Below, piece after piece: positions 1 to 10,825 of a stretch of DNA of 64,000 nt. Positions within the stretch are counted from its first letter, which is position 1, and every line of letters starts with the position of its first letter. The notes beneath the pieces were generated by a model. It was not told the origin of the DNA, made no database searches, and was given only the letters and a program-made list of their open reading frames with translations. A program made the position numbers and the translations under genes. This DNA comes from Listeria monocytogenes (GTDB taxonomy: Bacteria; Bacillota; Bacilli; Lactobacillales; Listeriaceae), in assembly GCF_041765605.1 (NCBI RefSeq), contig NZ_CP168900.1, forward strand, positions 186,001 to 250,000, written 5' to 3'.

Positions 1-263
1 TTAAAGAGAAAGATAAGATGGCGCTTGGACTCGAATTGTTGTTACTGCTGTACCGCGACCGACTTCATCTTACGCTTGATGAGAACTACGAACCTATTTG
101 TACTGCGCAAAAAGAAATGCTCGGACAAGATGCGCTGCGTAAATCACTGTCCGAAACCACAGGGGAAATCGAGAAGATTCTCGCTGCGAAATCAAAACTG
201 GATTCCAATATGAACACGCAACTTCTAATGGAGCAGTTAGTTCTGGAAATCCAAGGGAGGTAA
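1..263 (+). CDS. holB: DNA polymerase III delta-prime subunit, C-terminal part
   Basis: This is the 3' end of a gene that begins before the window; an open frame runs from the left edge to TAA at 261-263. The helical C-terminal tail (leucine-rich, then basic and glutamate-rich) fits the clamp-loader delta-prime subunit. The main support is context: in Bacillus and Listeria holB lies directly before ricT (yaaT) and yabA, as here. The ribosome-binding site of ricT (GGGAGG, 255-260) lies inside the last codons, so the genes are probably co-translated. The conserved AAA+ part is off the window, so identity rests on synteny. Confidence 0.75.
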   Translation, partial: KEKDKMALGLELLLLLYRDRLHLTLDENYEPICTAQKEMLGQDALRKSLSETTGEIEKILAAKSKLDSNMNTQLLMEQLVLEIQGR

Positions 264-268
264 TCGCT

Positions 269-1102
269 ATGCTTAAAATTGTAGGCGTCCGTTTTAAAGA
301 CGTTGGTAAAATATATTATTTCTCACCTGGCGAACTGGAAATCACAGAAAACCAAGGTGTTATTGTTGAAAATGCACAAGGAATTGAATTTGGTAAAACC
401 GTCATTGAACCGCGCTATGTGGACGAAGAAGATGTCGTTTTACCACTTAAGAAAGTACTGCGTATCGCAACAGAAGCGGATTATAAATGCGTTGCCGAGA
501 ATGGCGACTCGTGTCAGAAAGCCTTTTTACTTTGTGATGAAAAGATCCGCGAGCGCGAACTTGAAATGAGTTTGGTTGATGTAGATTATACATTTGACCG
601 CAATAAAATCATTTTTTACTTTACTGCAGAAGGTCGCGTTGATTTCCGGGAGCTCGTGAAAGATTTAGCATCTGTTTTCCGGACTCGCATCGAACTTCGC
701 CAAATTGGTGTTCGTGATGAAGCGAAATTGCTCGGTGGGATTGGTCCATGTGGTCGTATGCTCTGCTGTTCCACTTTCCTAGGTGATTTCGAACCAGTTT
801 CCATCAAAATGGCGAAAGATCAAAACCTGTCCCTTAACCCGACGAAAATTTCTGGTTTATGTGGACGATTAATGTGTTGCCTGAAATATGAGAACGATGA
901 ATATGAGCAAGCTAAACGTGAAATGCCAGATGTTGGTGTAAAAGTAAAAACTCCAGAAGGCGCAGAAGCACGTGTTTCGGGAATCAACTTGCTTTCTAGA
1001 ATCTTACAAGTGAGTTTGCCCGAAGAAGAGACGGTTATAGAATACGAATTGGACGAATTACGCCCATACAACGAATTTCTAAAACAACCGGCAAAGTCTT
1101 GA
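269..1102 (+). CDS. ricT: RicT/YaaT PSP1-domain protein, RNase Y specificity factor
   Basis: A 277-residue protein of the PSP1 family. It contains two cysteine clusters, CGRMLCC (Cys161, 166, 167) and CGRLMCC (Cys198, 203, 204), typical of YaaT/RicT. In B. subtilis RicT works with RicA (YmcA) and RicF (YlbF) in a complex that binds Fe-S clusters, promotes RNase Y-dependent maturation of operon mRNAs, and affects competence, biofilm and sporulation. Listeria does not sporulate, so the RNA-processing role is the likely one. It starts 5 nt after holB with a strong Shine-Dalgarno and is followed at once by yabA. Confidence 0.92.
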   Translation: MLKIVGVRFKDVGKIYYFSPGELEITENQGVIVENAQGIEFGKTVIEPRYVDEEDVVLPLKKVLRIATEADYKCVAENGDSCQKAFLLCDEKIRERELEMSLVDVDYTFDRNKIIFYFTAEGRVDFRELVKDLASVFRTRIELRQIGVRDEAKLLGGIGPCGRMLCCSTFLGDFEPVSIKMAKDQNLSLNPTKISGLCGRLMCCLKYENDEYEQAKREMPDVGVKVKTPEGAEARVSGINLLSRILQVSLPEEETVIEYELDELRPYNEFLKQPAKS

Positions 1103-1112
1103 GGTGAAAAAA

Positions 1113-1502
1113 TTGGATAAAAAAGCTATTTTTGACTCAGTCAGTAATATGGAGGAGCAAATTGGCGAATTGTATCAGCAACTTGGAGATCTAAAGACAA
1201 ACTTAGGCGAAATGTTGGAAGAAAATAACCGATTAAACCTTGAAAACGAACATTTGCGACGCAGACTTTCTTTGACTGATGAAGCGACACCAGAACCTAA
1301 AGCCGAAACAGAGGCGGAACACGGTGTAATGGCGCCTAATCGTAAGGAAGCAATGCAGCAAATGATTGAACTTGGGGAAGGTTATGACAATCTTGTCCAA
1401 CTTTACAAGGAAGGATTTCATGTTTGCAATGTACATTTCGGCAGCCCGCGTGGCAATGATGAAGATTGTTTATTTTGCTTATCCTTGCTCAATAAAAAAT
1501 AA
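1113..1502 (+). CDS. yabA: Replication initiation control protein YabA
   Basis: A 129-residue protein with an N-terminal leucine-zipper coiled coil (about residues 5-55) and a C-terminal zinc-binding region with HVC followed by CLFC. YabA bridges DnaA and the DnaN clamp and restrains over-initiation of replication. I chose the TTG at 1113 rather than the in-frame GTG at 1104, because it gives the family N-terminus MDKKxIF and places GAGGTG (1101-1106) 6 nt upstream. The gene directly follows ricT and ends at a hairpin terminator. Confidence 0.93.
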   Translation: MDKKAIFDSVSNMEEQIGELYQQLGDLKTNLGEMLEENNRLNLENEHLRRRLSLTDEATPEPKAETEAEHGVMAPNRKEAMQQMIELGEGYDNLVQLYKEGFHVCNVHFGSPRGNDEDCLFCLSLLNKK

Positions 1503-1510
1503 CATGACGG

Positions 1511-1540
1511 GCCTTTCTCGATTCAGGAGAAGGGCTTTTT
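1511..1540 (+). terminator. Rho-independent terminator after yabA
   Basis: GCCTTTCTC (1511-1519) pairs with GAGAAGGGC (1527-1535) with one G-T pair, followed by five T. It ends the holB-ricT-yabA unit. Confidence 0.8.
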
Positions 1541-1560
1541 GCTAGAAAAGGTGAATCATT

Positions 1561-2313
1561 TTGGAAAAAACCAAACTAATAGGCGATGAAAGGCTCGATT
1601 ATTTGCTAGCAGAAAATTTGCGGATTATTCAAAGCCCATCGGTATTTTCTTTCTCAATAGATGCGGTTTTACTGGCGAAATTCAGCTACTTGCCCATTCG
1701 GAAGGGGAAAATAATTGATTTGTGTAGCGGGAATGGGATTATTCCTTTACTACTTAGCACGCGAACCAAAGCAAAAATCGTTGGCGTTGAAATTCAGGAG
1801 CGCCTAGCGGATATGGCGAAAAGAAGTATTCTTTATAATCAGTTGGAAGAGCAAATTGAAATGATTGAATATGATTTGAAAAATATTACAGACCTTATCC
1901 CAAAAGAGCGCGCAGATATTGTCACCTGTAATCCACCTTATTTTGCGACTCCGGATACAAGTTTGAAAAACACGAATGAACATTTTCGGATTGCTCGCCA
2001 TGAAGTTATGTGTACGCTAGAGGATACTATTCGTGTAGCCGCAAGCCTTTTAAAACAAGGTGGAAAAGCGAATTTTGTTCATCGTCCGGAACGATTACTA
2101 GACATCATTGATATAATGAGAAAATATCGCTTGGAACCGAAACGCATTCAATTCGTGCACCCGCGCTCAGATAGAGAAGCGAATACGGTACTTGTAGAAG
2201 GAATCAAAGACGGGAAACCTGGCGTGAAATATGTTCCACCTGTTATCGTATATGATGAGCTGGGGGAATATACACCAGTAATTAAGGAGATTTTATATGG
2301 CGAAAGCAAGTGA
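1561..2313 (+). CDS. TrmN6/YabB-like SAM-dependent N6-adenine methyltransferase
   Basis: A 250-residue Rossmann methyltransferase. The SAM-binding motif is [12 protein letters not shown] (about residues 54-65), and the NPPYF motif (about 129-133) is typical of enzymes that methylate exocyclic amino groups. Relatives include E. coli TrmN6 (YfiC), which methylates A37 of tRNA1-Val, and B. subtilis YabB. Start is TTG 1561 with AAAGGTGAA (1547-1555) upstream. The end overlaps the next gene by 17 nt, so the two are translationally coupled. The substrate in Listeria is inferred from family only. Confidence 0.85.
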   Translation: MEKTKLIGDERLDYLLAENLRIIQSPSVFSFSIDAVLLAKFSYLPIRKGKIIDLCSGNGIIPLLLSTRTKAKIVGVEIQERLADMAKRSILYNQLEEQIEMIEYDLKNITDLIPKERADIVTCNPPYFATPDTSLKNTNEHFRIARHEVMCTLEDTIRVAASLLKQGGKANFVHRPERLLDIIDIMRKYRLEPKRIQFVHPRSDREANTVLVEGIKDGKPGVKYVPPVIVYDELGEYTPVIKEILYGESK

Positions 2314-2569
2314 ACATTTCTTTTATGTGCTAAAATGTAGTGACAATTCCTATTATGGTGGCTATACAACAGATGTTATTCGCCGAGAAGCGGAACATAA
2401 TGCGGGAATTAGATGTAAATATACAAAAACACGTCGCCCGGTAAAAGTCATCCATTTTGAAAAATTCGAGACAAGAAGTGAAGCCACGAAAGCTGAAGCA
2501 GCCTTCAAAAAATTATCACGTAAAAATAAAGATGCCTATTTATTACAGCGGGAGGAGGAAGCAAAATGA
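2297..2569 (+). CDS. GIY-YIG domain protein, UPF0213 (YazA-like)
   Basis: A 90-residue single-domain GIY-YIG protein. The motif reads [16 protein letters not shown] near the N-terminus with a later conserved Arg/Glu region. Proteins of this size (YazA, YhbQ) carry the nuclease fold, but their cellular role is not settled. It overlaps the upstream methyltransferase by 17 nt and the downstream rsmI by 4 nt (ATGA), so the three form one operon. Confidence 0.85.
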   Translation: MAKASEHFFYVLKCSDNSYYGGYTTDVIRREAEHNAGIRCKYTKTRRPVKVIHFEKFETRSEATKAEAAFKKLSRKNKDAYLLQREEEAK

Positions 2570-3447
2570 TAAAAAGCCAAAAAAGTTTTAGCGGAGCCAT
2601 TCAAGGAGCATTATATTTAGTGCCGACGCCCATTGGTAATTTAGAAGATATGACTTTTCGCGCAATTCGCATGCTTAAAGAAGCGGATATTATTGCAGCG
2701 GAAGATACGCGGAACACCGTGAAACTTTTAAATCATTTTGAAATTACAACCCGAATGACGAGCTACCATCAGTTTACGAAGGAAAATAAAGAAGATAATA
2801 TTATTCAGCGAATGCTAGACGGAGAAGTGGTGGCGCTAGTTAGTGATGCGGGGATGCCATCTATTTCTGATCCGGGATACGAACTTGTTCAAAGTGCGCT
2901 AGATGCTAATATTCCTGTCATTCCACTACCAGGAGCCAATGCTGCTTTGACTGCCCTGATTGCCTCAGGTCTTGCCCCGCAGCCGTTTTACTTTTACGGA
3001 TTTCTTCCACGCCAAAACAAAGAACGCACCCAAGCGATTGAAAAATTAGCAGTGCGCGAAGAAACGTGGATTTTATATGAATCACCACACCGTTTAAAAG
3101 AAACCTTAAAAGCACTTGCCAAAATCACTGGAAATGATCGGAAAATGGTCTTGTGCCGAGAGCTCACAAAAAGATTTGAAGAATTTTTACGTGGAACGGT
3201 TGAAGATGCGTTAAACTGGGCAATGGACGAAGAAGTTCGCGGAGAATTTTGCTTGATTATCGAAGGAAATGCCAACCCGCCACTTGCAGAAGAGCAACTT
3301 TGGTGGCAAGAACTCGATATTAAAACGCATGTAAGCACGGTAATGGAACAGGAAAATATTAGTTCTAAAGATGCGATAAAAACGGTTATGAAAGCGAGAA
3401 ATTTACCAAAACGAGAAGTTTACTCGGCTTATCATGAAATAAAATAA
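2566..3447 (+). CDS. rsmI: 16S rRNA C1402 2'-O-methyltransferase RsmI
   Basis: A 293-residue tetrapyrrole-methylase-fold enzyme. Diagnostic segments are LVPTPIGNLEDMT and AEDTRNTVKLLNHF near the N-terminus, VSDAGMPSISDPG in the middle, and YESPHRL further on. RsmI methylates the ribose of C1402 in the decoding centre of 16S rRNA. The ATG overlaps the stop of the GIY-YIG gene (ATGA, 2566-2569). The C-terminal helical extension fits the usual length. Confidence 0.94.
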   Translation: MIKSQKSFSGAIQGALYLVPTPIGNLEDMTFRAIRMLKEADIIAAEDTRNTVKLLNHFEITTRMTSYHQFTKENKEDNIIQRMLDGEVVALVSDAGMPSISDPGYELVQSALDANIPVIPLPGANAALTALIASGLAPQPFYFYGFLPRQNKERTQAIEKLAVREETWILYESPHRLKETLKALAKITGNDRKMVLCRELTKRFEEFLRGTVEDALNWAMDEEVRGEFCLIIEGNANPPLAEEQLWWQELDIKTHVSTVMEQENISSKDAIKTVMKARNLPKREVYSAYHEIK

Positions 3448-3491
3448 AAATCATGCGCGAATTCTTAAAAGGGAATTCGCGCATGATTTTT
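3446..3491. terminator. Bidirectional terminator between rsmI and abrB-like gene
   Basis: A 19-bp inverted repeat (3446-3464 with 3473-3491), starting with A-rich and ending with T-rich sequence on both strands, between convergent genes. Confidence 0.88.
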
Positions 3492-3776
3492 TTATAATGT
3501 ATCACCAAAGCGGCGTTTAATTTCTTCCATTAATTCCGCAGCGCCTTCTTTACTGAGCGTCAGTTTACCGTCTACGAATTTTTTGTTTTCAACAGAAAAC
3601 TCTCCGGTAACATCGCAAACCAAACCCGCTGAATACTTTTTCAATATAATCGCATCTTCATCTGTAAAAATTTCTAAAGGGTCTTTTACATTTAGGTTCA
3701 TCGTTCTTCTTATTTCAATTGGGATAACCACACGACCGAGTTCGTCGATTTTTCTTACCATTCCAGTTGATTTCAT
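3492..3776 (-). CDS. abrB: AbrB-family transition-state regulator
   Basis: A 94-residue protein with the N-terminal SpoVT/AbrB swapped-hairpin DNA-binding domain; GMVRKIDELGRVVIPIEIRR (residues 4-23) is the classic motif. Residues about 50-94 match the AbrB C-terminal multimerisation region. AbrB-type proteins bind AT-rich promoter DNA and repress post-exponential genes. It is transcribed alone from the minus strand. AAGGTGAG lies just upstream of the ATG (3776). Its targets here are unknown. It sits opposite glcU, whose start is about 110 nt away, so it could read that intergenic region. Confidence 0.88.
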   Translation of the reverse strand: MKSTGMVRKIDELGRVVIPIEIRRTMNLNVKDPLEIFTDEDAIILKKYSAGLVCDVTGEFSVENKKFVDGKLTLSKEGAAELMEEIKRRFGDTL

Positions 3777-3889
3777 TTTCTCACCTTCTTGATAATTTTA
3801 ATTCATTTTAACAGATAATTACGGGAATAGGAATGATTTCATGAGGAAAAGGGTATAGACCATAAGCAGAAGAATTAGGGGGAATAAAA

Positions 3890-4747
3890 ATGAACATAGT
3901 TATAGCATTAATTCCGGCAGTGATGTGGGGGATTATGCCATTAGTTGTCTCAAAAATTGGTGGTAAACCGAGGCAGCAAATCATTGGTACAACATTCGGG
4001 GCACTAGCTTTCGCAATCGGAGTTTTTATTTTTACAAATCCAGAATATACGGCAACCATAATTATTGCTAGTTTTGTCTCTGGGGCATTTTGGAGCTTAG
4101 GCCAAATGAATCAGTTCCGGGCATTTACACAAGTAGGCGTATCAAAAACAATGCCGCTTTCAACCGGAATGCAGTTAGTAGGTACATCACTTTTTGGTGT
4201 ATTCGCCTTTCATGAGTGGGGTACAACTTCCAAATTAGTATTAGGATTTTCCGCATTAGCATTAATTATTATCGGGATATTTTTAACAAGTTATCAACAA
4301 CATAAAGACGAAAGTTCCGGTCAAAATATGAAAAAAGGAATCATCACTTTACTTATTTCATCCGTAGGTTATGTTGGTTATGTCGTCATCACTCGTTGGT
4401 TTGATATTAGTGGGTGGGACGCGATTTTACCTCAAGCAATTGGGATGGTAGTCGCAGGATTATTATTCTCTATTAAGTCCGAAGAAAAACGTTTTACAAA
4501 GCAAACATGGTTAAATATGATTCCGGGGGTGATGTGGGCTACTGGTAACTTAGCTCTACTTTTCTCAAACAAATTGGTTGGTATCGCTACAGGTTTTTCC
4601 CTCTCACAAATGGGCGTAGTCATTTCGACAATTGGAGGAATACTGTTCTTAGGAGAGAAAAAAACCAAGAAAGAACTTATTTTGGTCATTATCGGAGTAG
4701 TCTTAGTAATTATCGGTGGAACGATGATTGGAATTGCAAAAAGCTAA
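3890..4747 (+). CDS. GlcU/RhaT-family glucose uptake permease, copy 1
   Basis: A 285-residue integral membrane protein with about ten hydrophobic segments and only short loops. It belongs to the drug/metabolite transporter superfamily group that includes Bacillus and Staphylococcus GlcU, non-PTS glucose:H+ symporters. Motifs ALIPAVMWG at the N-terminus and [16 protein letters not shown] near the C-terminus recur almost unchanged in the paralogue at 7736-8596. AGGGGG precedes the ATG. GGGTAT at 3851-3856 resembles a SigB -10 box, but I see no convincing -35. Substrate is by family analogy. Confidence 0.87.
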   Translation: MNIVIALIPAVMWGIMPLVVSKIGGKPRQQIIGTTFGALAFAIGVFIFTNPEYTATIIIASFVSGAFWSLGQMNQFRAFTQVGVSKTMPLSTGMQLVGTSLFGVFAFHEWGTTSKLVLGFSALALIIIGIFLTSYQQHKDESSGQNMKKGIITLLISSVGYVGYVVITRWFDISGWDAILPQAIGMVVAGLLFSIKSEEKRFTKQTWLNMIPGVMWATGNLALLFSNKLVGIATGFSLSQMGVVISTIGGILFLGEKKTKKELILVIIGVVLVIIGGTMIGIAKS

Positions 4748-4762
4748 GAACAGCTTCCGGTT

Positions 4763-4771
4763 TGATATAAT
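4763..4771 (+). promoter_or_regulatory. Extended -10 element upstream of the DUF1254 gene
   Basis: TGATATAAT, a perfect SigA -10 with the TGN extension, lies about 38 nt before the start. No clear -35 is visible. A second -10-like TATACT follows at 4774. Confidence 0.4.
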
Positions 4772-4808
4772 GCTATACTTAAACTAATCTAAATTAAAGG
4801 TGGTAATG

Positions 4809-6077
4809 TTGATAATGAATGCGAAATTAGAAGTAAATGGTGAACTTGTAAAAGAATCCTATGTTTATTTATTGTCGCGATATCTCGTTTTACGCCAAGA
4901 AAATTTTGATACAAAAGAAGATAAAATTCCATATAACACACTTAAACACAATTCGATTTCACCAGCAGATGCCAATTTTGTAAATCCGAACTTTGATGTT
5001 GTATATTCAGAAGCTTGGATAGCTGTAGATGACGAAAATGCCGTTATTTTAGAAGTGCCAGAAATAAAAAATCGTTATTACACGGTTCAACTTTTAGATG
5101 GTTGGGGTGAGGTAGTAACTAATATCAACGAACGTAATTTCCCAGAGCATCCACATGGAAAATTTGCTTTCGTAAAAAAAGGAACAAATCCTTCCGTCCC
5201 AAGTGACGCTGTAAAAATCGAATTACCATCAGAAAAAGTGAAAGTGCTACTTCGTGTAGAACAAAAAGACGACCCAGAAGGCGCAGTAAAACTTCAAAAA
5301 GCATTCAAATTCGATGCACCAGACAATATAAAAATCAAAGAACCACTAGAAATACCACATTTTACCAACGCAGATTTCTTATTAGAAGAAATTTATTCCA
5401 ATTTAGAAGAACTGCTAGCTACTTATCCAGATAAAATGCCAAAAGCAGCTGAATTCCAAGATAAAGCAAGAAAAGTTGCGGCGTACATTGAGCTTGGCGA
5501 TGAGCAAAAAGCCGAAGTAAGAGATTTAATTGTGAAAGAAGCCATTCCATATTTTACAAATGGTGCAAAAGGATTTGGTACACAAAAAGGCGGATGGTCT
5601 GTTACTTACGTAGCTGGCGCGTTCGAAAATGATATTTTAGCACGAGCAATCATTAATTACGGCGGTATTTGGGCGAATTCTATTCAAGAAGCACTATACT
5701 TCATCGGTCAAAAAGGTACGGATAATGAGTTATTAACTGGCGATAAAGTTTATAAAATCCATTTTCCTGCAGATGAACTTCCATCAGAACTGGCAGATGC
5801 CTTTTGGTCCGTTACCTTATACAGTGTTCCAGATTACCACGTTATTCCAAATAAATTAAACAAATTCTGCATCAATAATTACACAGGTCCAAAACTAAGT
5901 GAAGATGGCAGTTTGACGCTCTATATTGCGGCAGAAAAACCTGCTGATGTAGATCCGGGAAACTGGCTACCAAGCAAGGCTGGAAAAGAGTTCTCACTAA
6001 ACTTCCGTCTATACGTTCCGAAAAAAGAAGTATTGGAAGGGAAAGTATTCTTACCACCGCTTGAAGTTATAAAATAA
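4809..6077 (+). CDS. DUF1254/DUF1214 domain protein
   Basis: About 422 residues. The N-terminal half carries the DUF1254 signature (region around FDVVYSEAWIAVD and YYTVQLLDGWGEV). The C-terminal quarter carries DUF1214 (FWSVTLYSVPDYHVIPN to the end). The function of this family is unknown. There is no signal peptide, so it is probably cytosolic, unlike many secreted Gram-negative members. The start is uncertain: TTG 4809 fits AGGTGG at 4798-4803 with 5 nt spacing, but ATG 4806 and ATG 4815 are in frame. It lies between two sugar-permease paralogues and ends at a strong terminator. Confidence 0.8.
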   Translation: MIMNAKLEVNGELVKESYVYLLSRYLVLRQENFDTKEDKIPYNTLKHNSISPADANFVNPNFDVVYSEAWIAVDDENAVILEVPEIKNRYYTVQLLDGWGEVVTNINERNFPEHPHGKFAFVKKGTNPSVPSDAVKIELPSEKVKVLLRVEQKDDPEGAVKLQKAFKFDAPDNIKIKEPLEIPHFTNADFLLEEIYSNLEELLATYPDKMPKAAEFQDKARKVAAYIELGDEQKAEVRDLIVKEAIPYFTNGAKGFGTQKGGWSVTYVAGAFENDILARAIINYGGIWANSIQEALYFIGQKGTDNELLTGDKVYKIHFPADELPSELADAFWSVTLYSVPDYHVIPNKLNKFCINNYTGPKLSEDGSLTLYIAAEKPADVDPGNWLPSKAGKEFSLNFRLYVPKKEVLEGKVFLPPLEVIK

Positions 6078-6084
6078 ATCTAAT

Positions 6085-6136
6085 AAGCTAAGTATGAAAC
6101 TACCAAATTCGGGTGGTAACGTACTTAGCTTTTTTG
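6085..6136 (+). terminator. Terminator after DUF1254 gene
   Basis: AAGCTAAGTA (6085-6094) pairs with TACTTAGCTT (6122-6131), with an inner TACCA/TGGTA stem and a T tract. Confidence 0.8.
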
Positions 6137-6187
6137 TGTATAAAAATAAAAACACTTCCACTTTTTGTATTGTAATAGGACTATTTT

Positions 6188-6222
6188 AAAATCACCTCGT
6201 AAAAATTTTACGAGGTGATTTT
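6188..6222. terminator. Terminator of the LPXTG gene, symmetric
   Basis: Near-perfect inverted repeat with AATCACCTCGT (6190-6200) and ACGAGGTGATT (6210-6220) plus A/T flanks. It lies 3 nt beyond the minus-strand stop codon. Confidence 0.8.
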
Positions 6223-6224
6223 AT

Positions 6225-7481
6225 TTATTTCTTTTTAAATAAAAGTAATGGGGCGCTGATTAAAAGAAGCAATGCTCCGAAAATAGTTGCTGAAGTACTT
6301 TGATCTGTATCACCCGTTTTCGGTAAAGAATTATAAGTTGTTTTCTCTACTGAATTACTAGTAGTAACTTGATCCGCATTTGGTGTCACAATGACTGGTT
6401 TATTTACTACAGGGTCAACTGGATTAACCGGATTTACCGGGTCAACCGGATTGACCGGATCAACAACAGGCGTTGGGGCAACGGTATCTTTTTTATAAAT
6501 ATAATCAACGGTTTGCGGGGTATCAGTGAAAGTACCAGTTGCATTTTTTGGTGTGGTTTCTAGAGTGTACCCGCTAATTTTTTTACTTGTAGACTGGTAA
6601 TTACTATCGATAGTTCCCGTCAATGTGTCTGATTCTGCGAGTTTATTTCCATCGCTATCAAGATAGTTGACCGTTATGTTCGCCCCGGCTACAGGTGCGG
6701 GAGTTGCTACATGAACGGTGACATTTACAGTATTTGAGACGTTGCCAGCTTTATCGGTTGCTTGAACATTGACCGAGTAATCACCACTCACTGCTAGATT
6801 AACTATGGAAGTAAAATTGCTTGTAAGACTAATAGTGGAGTCGTAATTATCAGTAACGCTAGCATTAATGTCTGTTAAAAATTGCTCTTCTGTAACGTTG
6901 CTTCCGAGATTATACGTAACCTCTGTTTTATCTGCTTTGACAACTGGTGCGCTAATATCTTTGGGTTTTAAAGAGCCAGTAGAGGTAGATTTGTTACCAG
7001 CTTTGTCTTCGCTTGTAGCTGTTGCGGTCGCAACTAAAGAATCAATTTTTGCTTCCCCGCCTTCACCTGAATAAGAAGTTTTCCAGTCGAACTTTACTTT
7101 TGCTTTGGATAAACTGTCCCAACTAGTCACTTTGTCGAATTTAAAAGTAACTGTATTAGTGGAACTATCAAAACTAGTTGTCCCTACTTGGTTTGTAATG
7201 TCTTCTCCACCGACAGAAACTTGTAAATCCGTATAGTTCATGCCAGCTGGTAATGCGAGTTTGATTTCCAGTTTATAATCTTCTTGGGTTTGATTCGTTA
7301 AAACTGGAAATGTAAGAGTGGATGTATATTTATATGGAACATTCTCGTTAGTATTTTGTAGTAAAGCAATATTATTTGTATCTTGCGTATCAGCGAGTGC
7401 GGAAATGGGTGTAAGTGCTATTTGACCGGCCAAGGAACTTAAAATTAAAAGGCTGGCGATGGTTTTTTTCTTCGTGAACAT
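6225..7481 (-). CDS. LPXTG-anchored surface protein with Ig-like and MucBP domains
   Basis: A 418-residue wall protein. It has a signal peptide (1-30, cleavage after ALA). Residues about 45-150 form a beta-rich region, 176-258 an Ig-like domain ending in ATDKAGNVSN, and 268-330 a MucBP-type domain (ITVNYLDSDGNKL start). A wall-spanning VDP/VNP proline repeat occupies about 338-359. The sorting signal LPKTG (386-390) is followed by a hydrophobic helix and KKK. Sortase A would anchor it to peptidoglycan. There are no leucine-rich repeats, so it is not an internalin. The gene is a single minus-strand unit between two plus-strand permease paralogues. Ligand unknown. Confidence 0.9.
   Translation of the reverse strand: MFTKKKTIASLLILSSLAGQIALTPISALADTQDTNNIALLQNTNENVPYKYTSTLTFPVLTNQTQEDYKLEIKLALPAGMNYTDLQVSVGGEDITNQVGTTSFDSSTNTVTFKFDKVTSWDSLSKAKVKFDWKTSYSGEGGEAKIDSLVATATATSEDKAGNKSTSTGSLKPKDISAPVVKADKTEVTYNLGSNVTEEQFLTDINASVTDNYDSTISLTSNFTSIVNLAVSGDYSVNVQATDKAGNVSNTVNVTVHVATPAPVAGANITVNYLDSDGNKLAESDTLTGTIDSNYQSTSKKISGYTLETTPKNATGTFTDTPQTVDYIYKKDTVAPTPVVDPVNPVDPVNPVNPVDPVVNKPVIVTPNADQVTTSNSVEKTTYNSLPKTGDTDQSTSATIFGALLLLISAPLLLFKKK
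6411..6470 (-). repeat. Short tandem repeats encoding VDP/VNP wall-spanning segment
   Basis: Degenerate 9-18 bp repeats built on GGATTAACC and GGGTCAACC units encode alternating Val-Asp-Pro and Val-Asn-Pro triplets. Such tracts can vary in copy number between strains. Confidence 0.65.
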
Positions 7482-7681
7482 TGGTTAATAACCTCTTTCC
7501 TAAAATTGGAATTTAATACAATTTAAATATAGCACTTGAATACTGAGCGGTAGTTTAATTTTAGTAGCTCTACTCTGGCAATTTTTGTCTAAACTATGAA
7601 CAATGAGAATCATAAAAATATAGAGCGGTATTTAAGTGCTTTTTACACCGAAAGCCTCTACCATCTTCCTGCTATTTCAGC

Positions 7682-7687
7682 TATAAT
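7682..7687 (+). promoter_or_regulatory. Candidate -10 box of second glcU-like gene
   Basis: Perfect TATAAT, 49 nt before the TTG start. No good -35 is seen. Confidence 0.4.
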
Positions 7688-7735
7688 GAAGTAATTGAAA
7701 ACTAAATTAAAGTATAAACAAGGAGGAAAAACGAT

Positions 7736-8596
7736 TTGAACATTATGATTGCGCTGATTCCTGCATTACTTTGGGGAACAGTTCCGCTAATTATTACAAA
7801 ATTTGGCGGTTCAACAAGACAACAAACAATGGGGATGACACTAGGGGCACTCACTTTTGCGGTAATCGTTTTCTTCTTTACTGACCCAGTTTATACGCTT
7901 AAAACAGTAGGAATTAGTTTTATAACAGGGTGTTTATGGACTGTGGGTCAGATGTTCCAACTGCAAGCATTCAAAATTATCGGTGTTTCAAAAGCAATGC
8001 CGATTTCTACAGGGATGCAATTAGTCGGAACAACACTTTGTGGGGTAATCTTATTTCATGAATGGGATACGACACTTCGGATTATTTTAGGTTTTATTGC
8101 ACTTGCACTAATTGTCGGCGGGATTTTCTTAACATCCTATGCTGAAAAAGAAGAAGATGGAACTAACGCATTAAAACAAGGTTTAATCACATTATTTATA
8201 TCTGCTTGTGGTTATGTTGGCTTAGTCGTTCTAATTCAAGGTTTCAAAATCGATGGAATTAACGCGATCTTGCCGCAAGCGATTGGGATGGTTTTAAGTG
8301 CGCTAATTATGACGCATAGCGGTGGTACGGAAAAACGTTTCAATAAACGAACACTCTTACTTACTATTCCAGGGATAATCTGGGCGGCTGGGAACGTTGC
8401 GATGGTTCACGCTAACCAACTTGTTGGCGTTGCGACTGGTTTTTCACTTTCGCAACTCGGAGTTGTTATCTCAACTATTGGCGGAATCGTACTTTTAAAA
8501 GAAAAGAAAACACAAAAAGAAATGTTTTTTGTTATTGTGGGCGTAGTTTTAGTCGTTCTCGGTGGGATTTTAATCGGCGTTGCAAAAGGCGCTTAA
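7736..8596 (+). CDS. GlcU/RhaT-family glucose uptake permease, copy 2
   Basis: A 286-residue paralogue of the permease at 3890-4747, with about ten membrane segments. It shares MNIxIALIPA at the N-terminus and [17 protein letters not shown] near the C-terminus. Alignment to copy 1 fixes the TTG start at 7736, and AGGAGG (7721-7726) sits 9 nt upstream. A non-PTS glucose or related sugar symporter is the family expectation. The two copies are in the same orientation about 3 kb apart, a layout that permits recombination between them. Confidence 0.86.
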   Translation: MNIMIALIPALLWGTVPLIITKFGGSTRQQTMGMTLGALTFAVIVFFFTDPVYTLKTVGISFITGCLWTVGQMFQLQAFKIIGVSKAMPISTGMQLVGTTLCGVILFHEWDTTLRIILGFIALALIVGGIFLTSYAEKEEDGTNALKQGLITLFISACGYVGLVVLIQGFKIDGINAILPQAIGMVLSALIMTHSGGTEKRFNKRTLLLTIPGIIWAAGNVAMVHANQLVGVATGFSLSQLGVVISTIGGIVLLKEKKTQKEMFFVIVGVVLVVLGGILIGVAKGA

Positions 8597-8603
8597 TTAA
8601 TTA

Positions 8604-10662
<2,059 letters not shown>

Positions 10663-10667
10663 TAACA

Positions 10668-10703
10668 ATGAGTCCTAATTCACTTGAGTTAGGGCTCATT
10701 TTT
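10668..10703 (+). terminator. Terminator after metS
   Basis: ATGAGTCCTAA (10668-10678) pairs with TTAGGGCTCAT (10689-10699), one G-T pair, then T residues. Confidence 0.85.
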
Positions 10704-10731
10704 CTCGTTTGAAAAAAACTTTAAAAAAAGA

Positions 10732-10760
10732 TTGCATATTGCAAACGATTACAATATAAT
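10732..10760 (+). promoter_or_regulatory. SigA promoter of the alpha-glucoside operon
   Basis: TTGCAT (10732-10737), 17 bp, TATAAT (10755-10760). The start of the ROK gene is 65 nt downstream, with AAGGAG before its ATG. Confidence 0.8.
10740..10753 (+). promoter_or_regulatory. Candidate cre (CcpA) site between -35 and -10
   Basis: TGCAAACGATTACA differs at one position from the catabolite-response consensus TGWNANCGNTNWCA. It occupies the promoter spacer, where CcpA binding would block transcription. Confidence 0.6.
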
Positions 10761-10825
10761 GTAACTATACTTACTTAATTCAATGAACGAAGTAAGTGGT
10801 CATCCAGAAGTAAAGGAGCCTGAAA

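Noticed and set aside
3851-3856. GGGTAT resembling a SigB -10 upstream of the first glcU-like gene
   Set aside because: No acceptable GTTT-type -35 at 13-16 bp, so I did not list it as a promoter.
7600-7620. TGAGAATCAT resembling a Fur box upstream of the second glcU-like gene
   Set aside because: Matches only about one half of the 7-1-7 consensus; no iron-related gene nearby.
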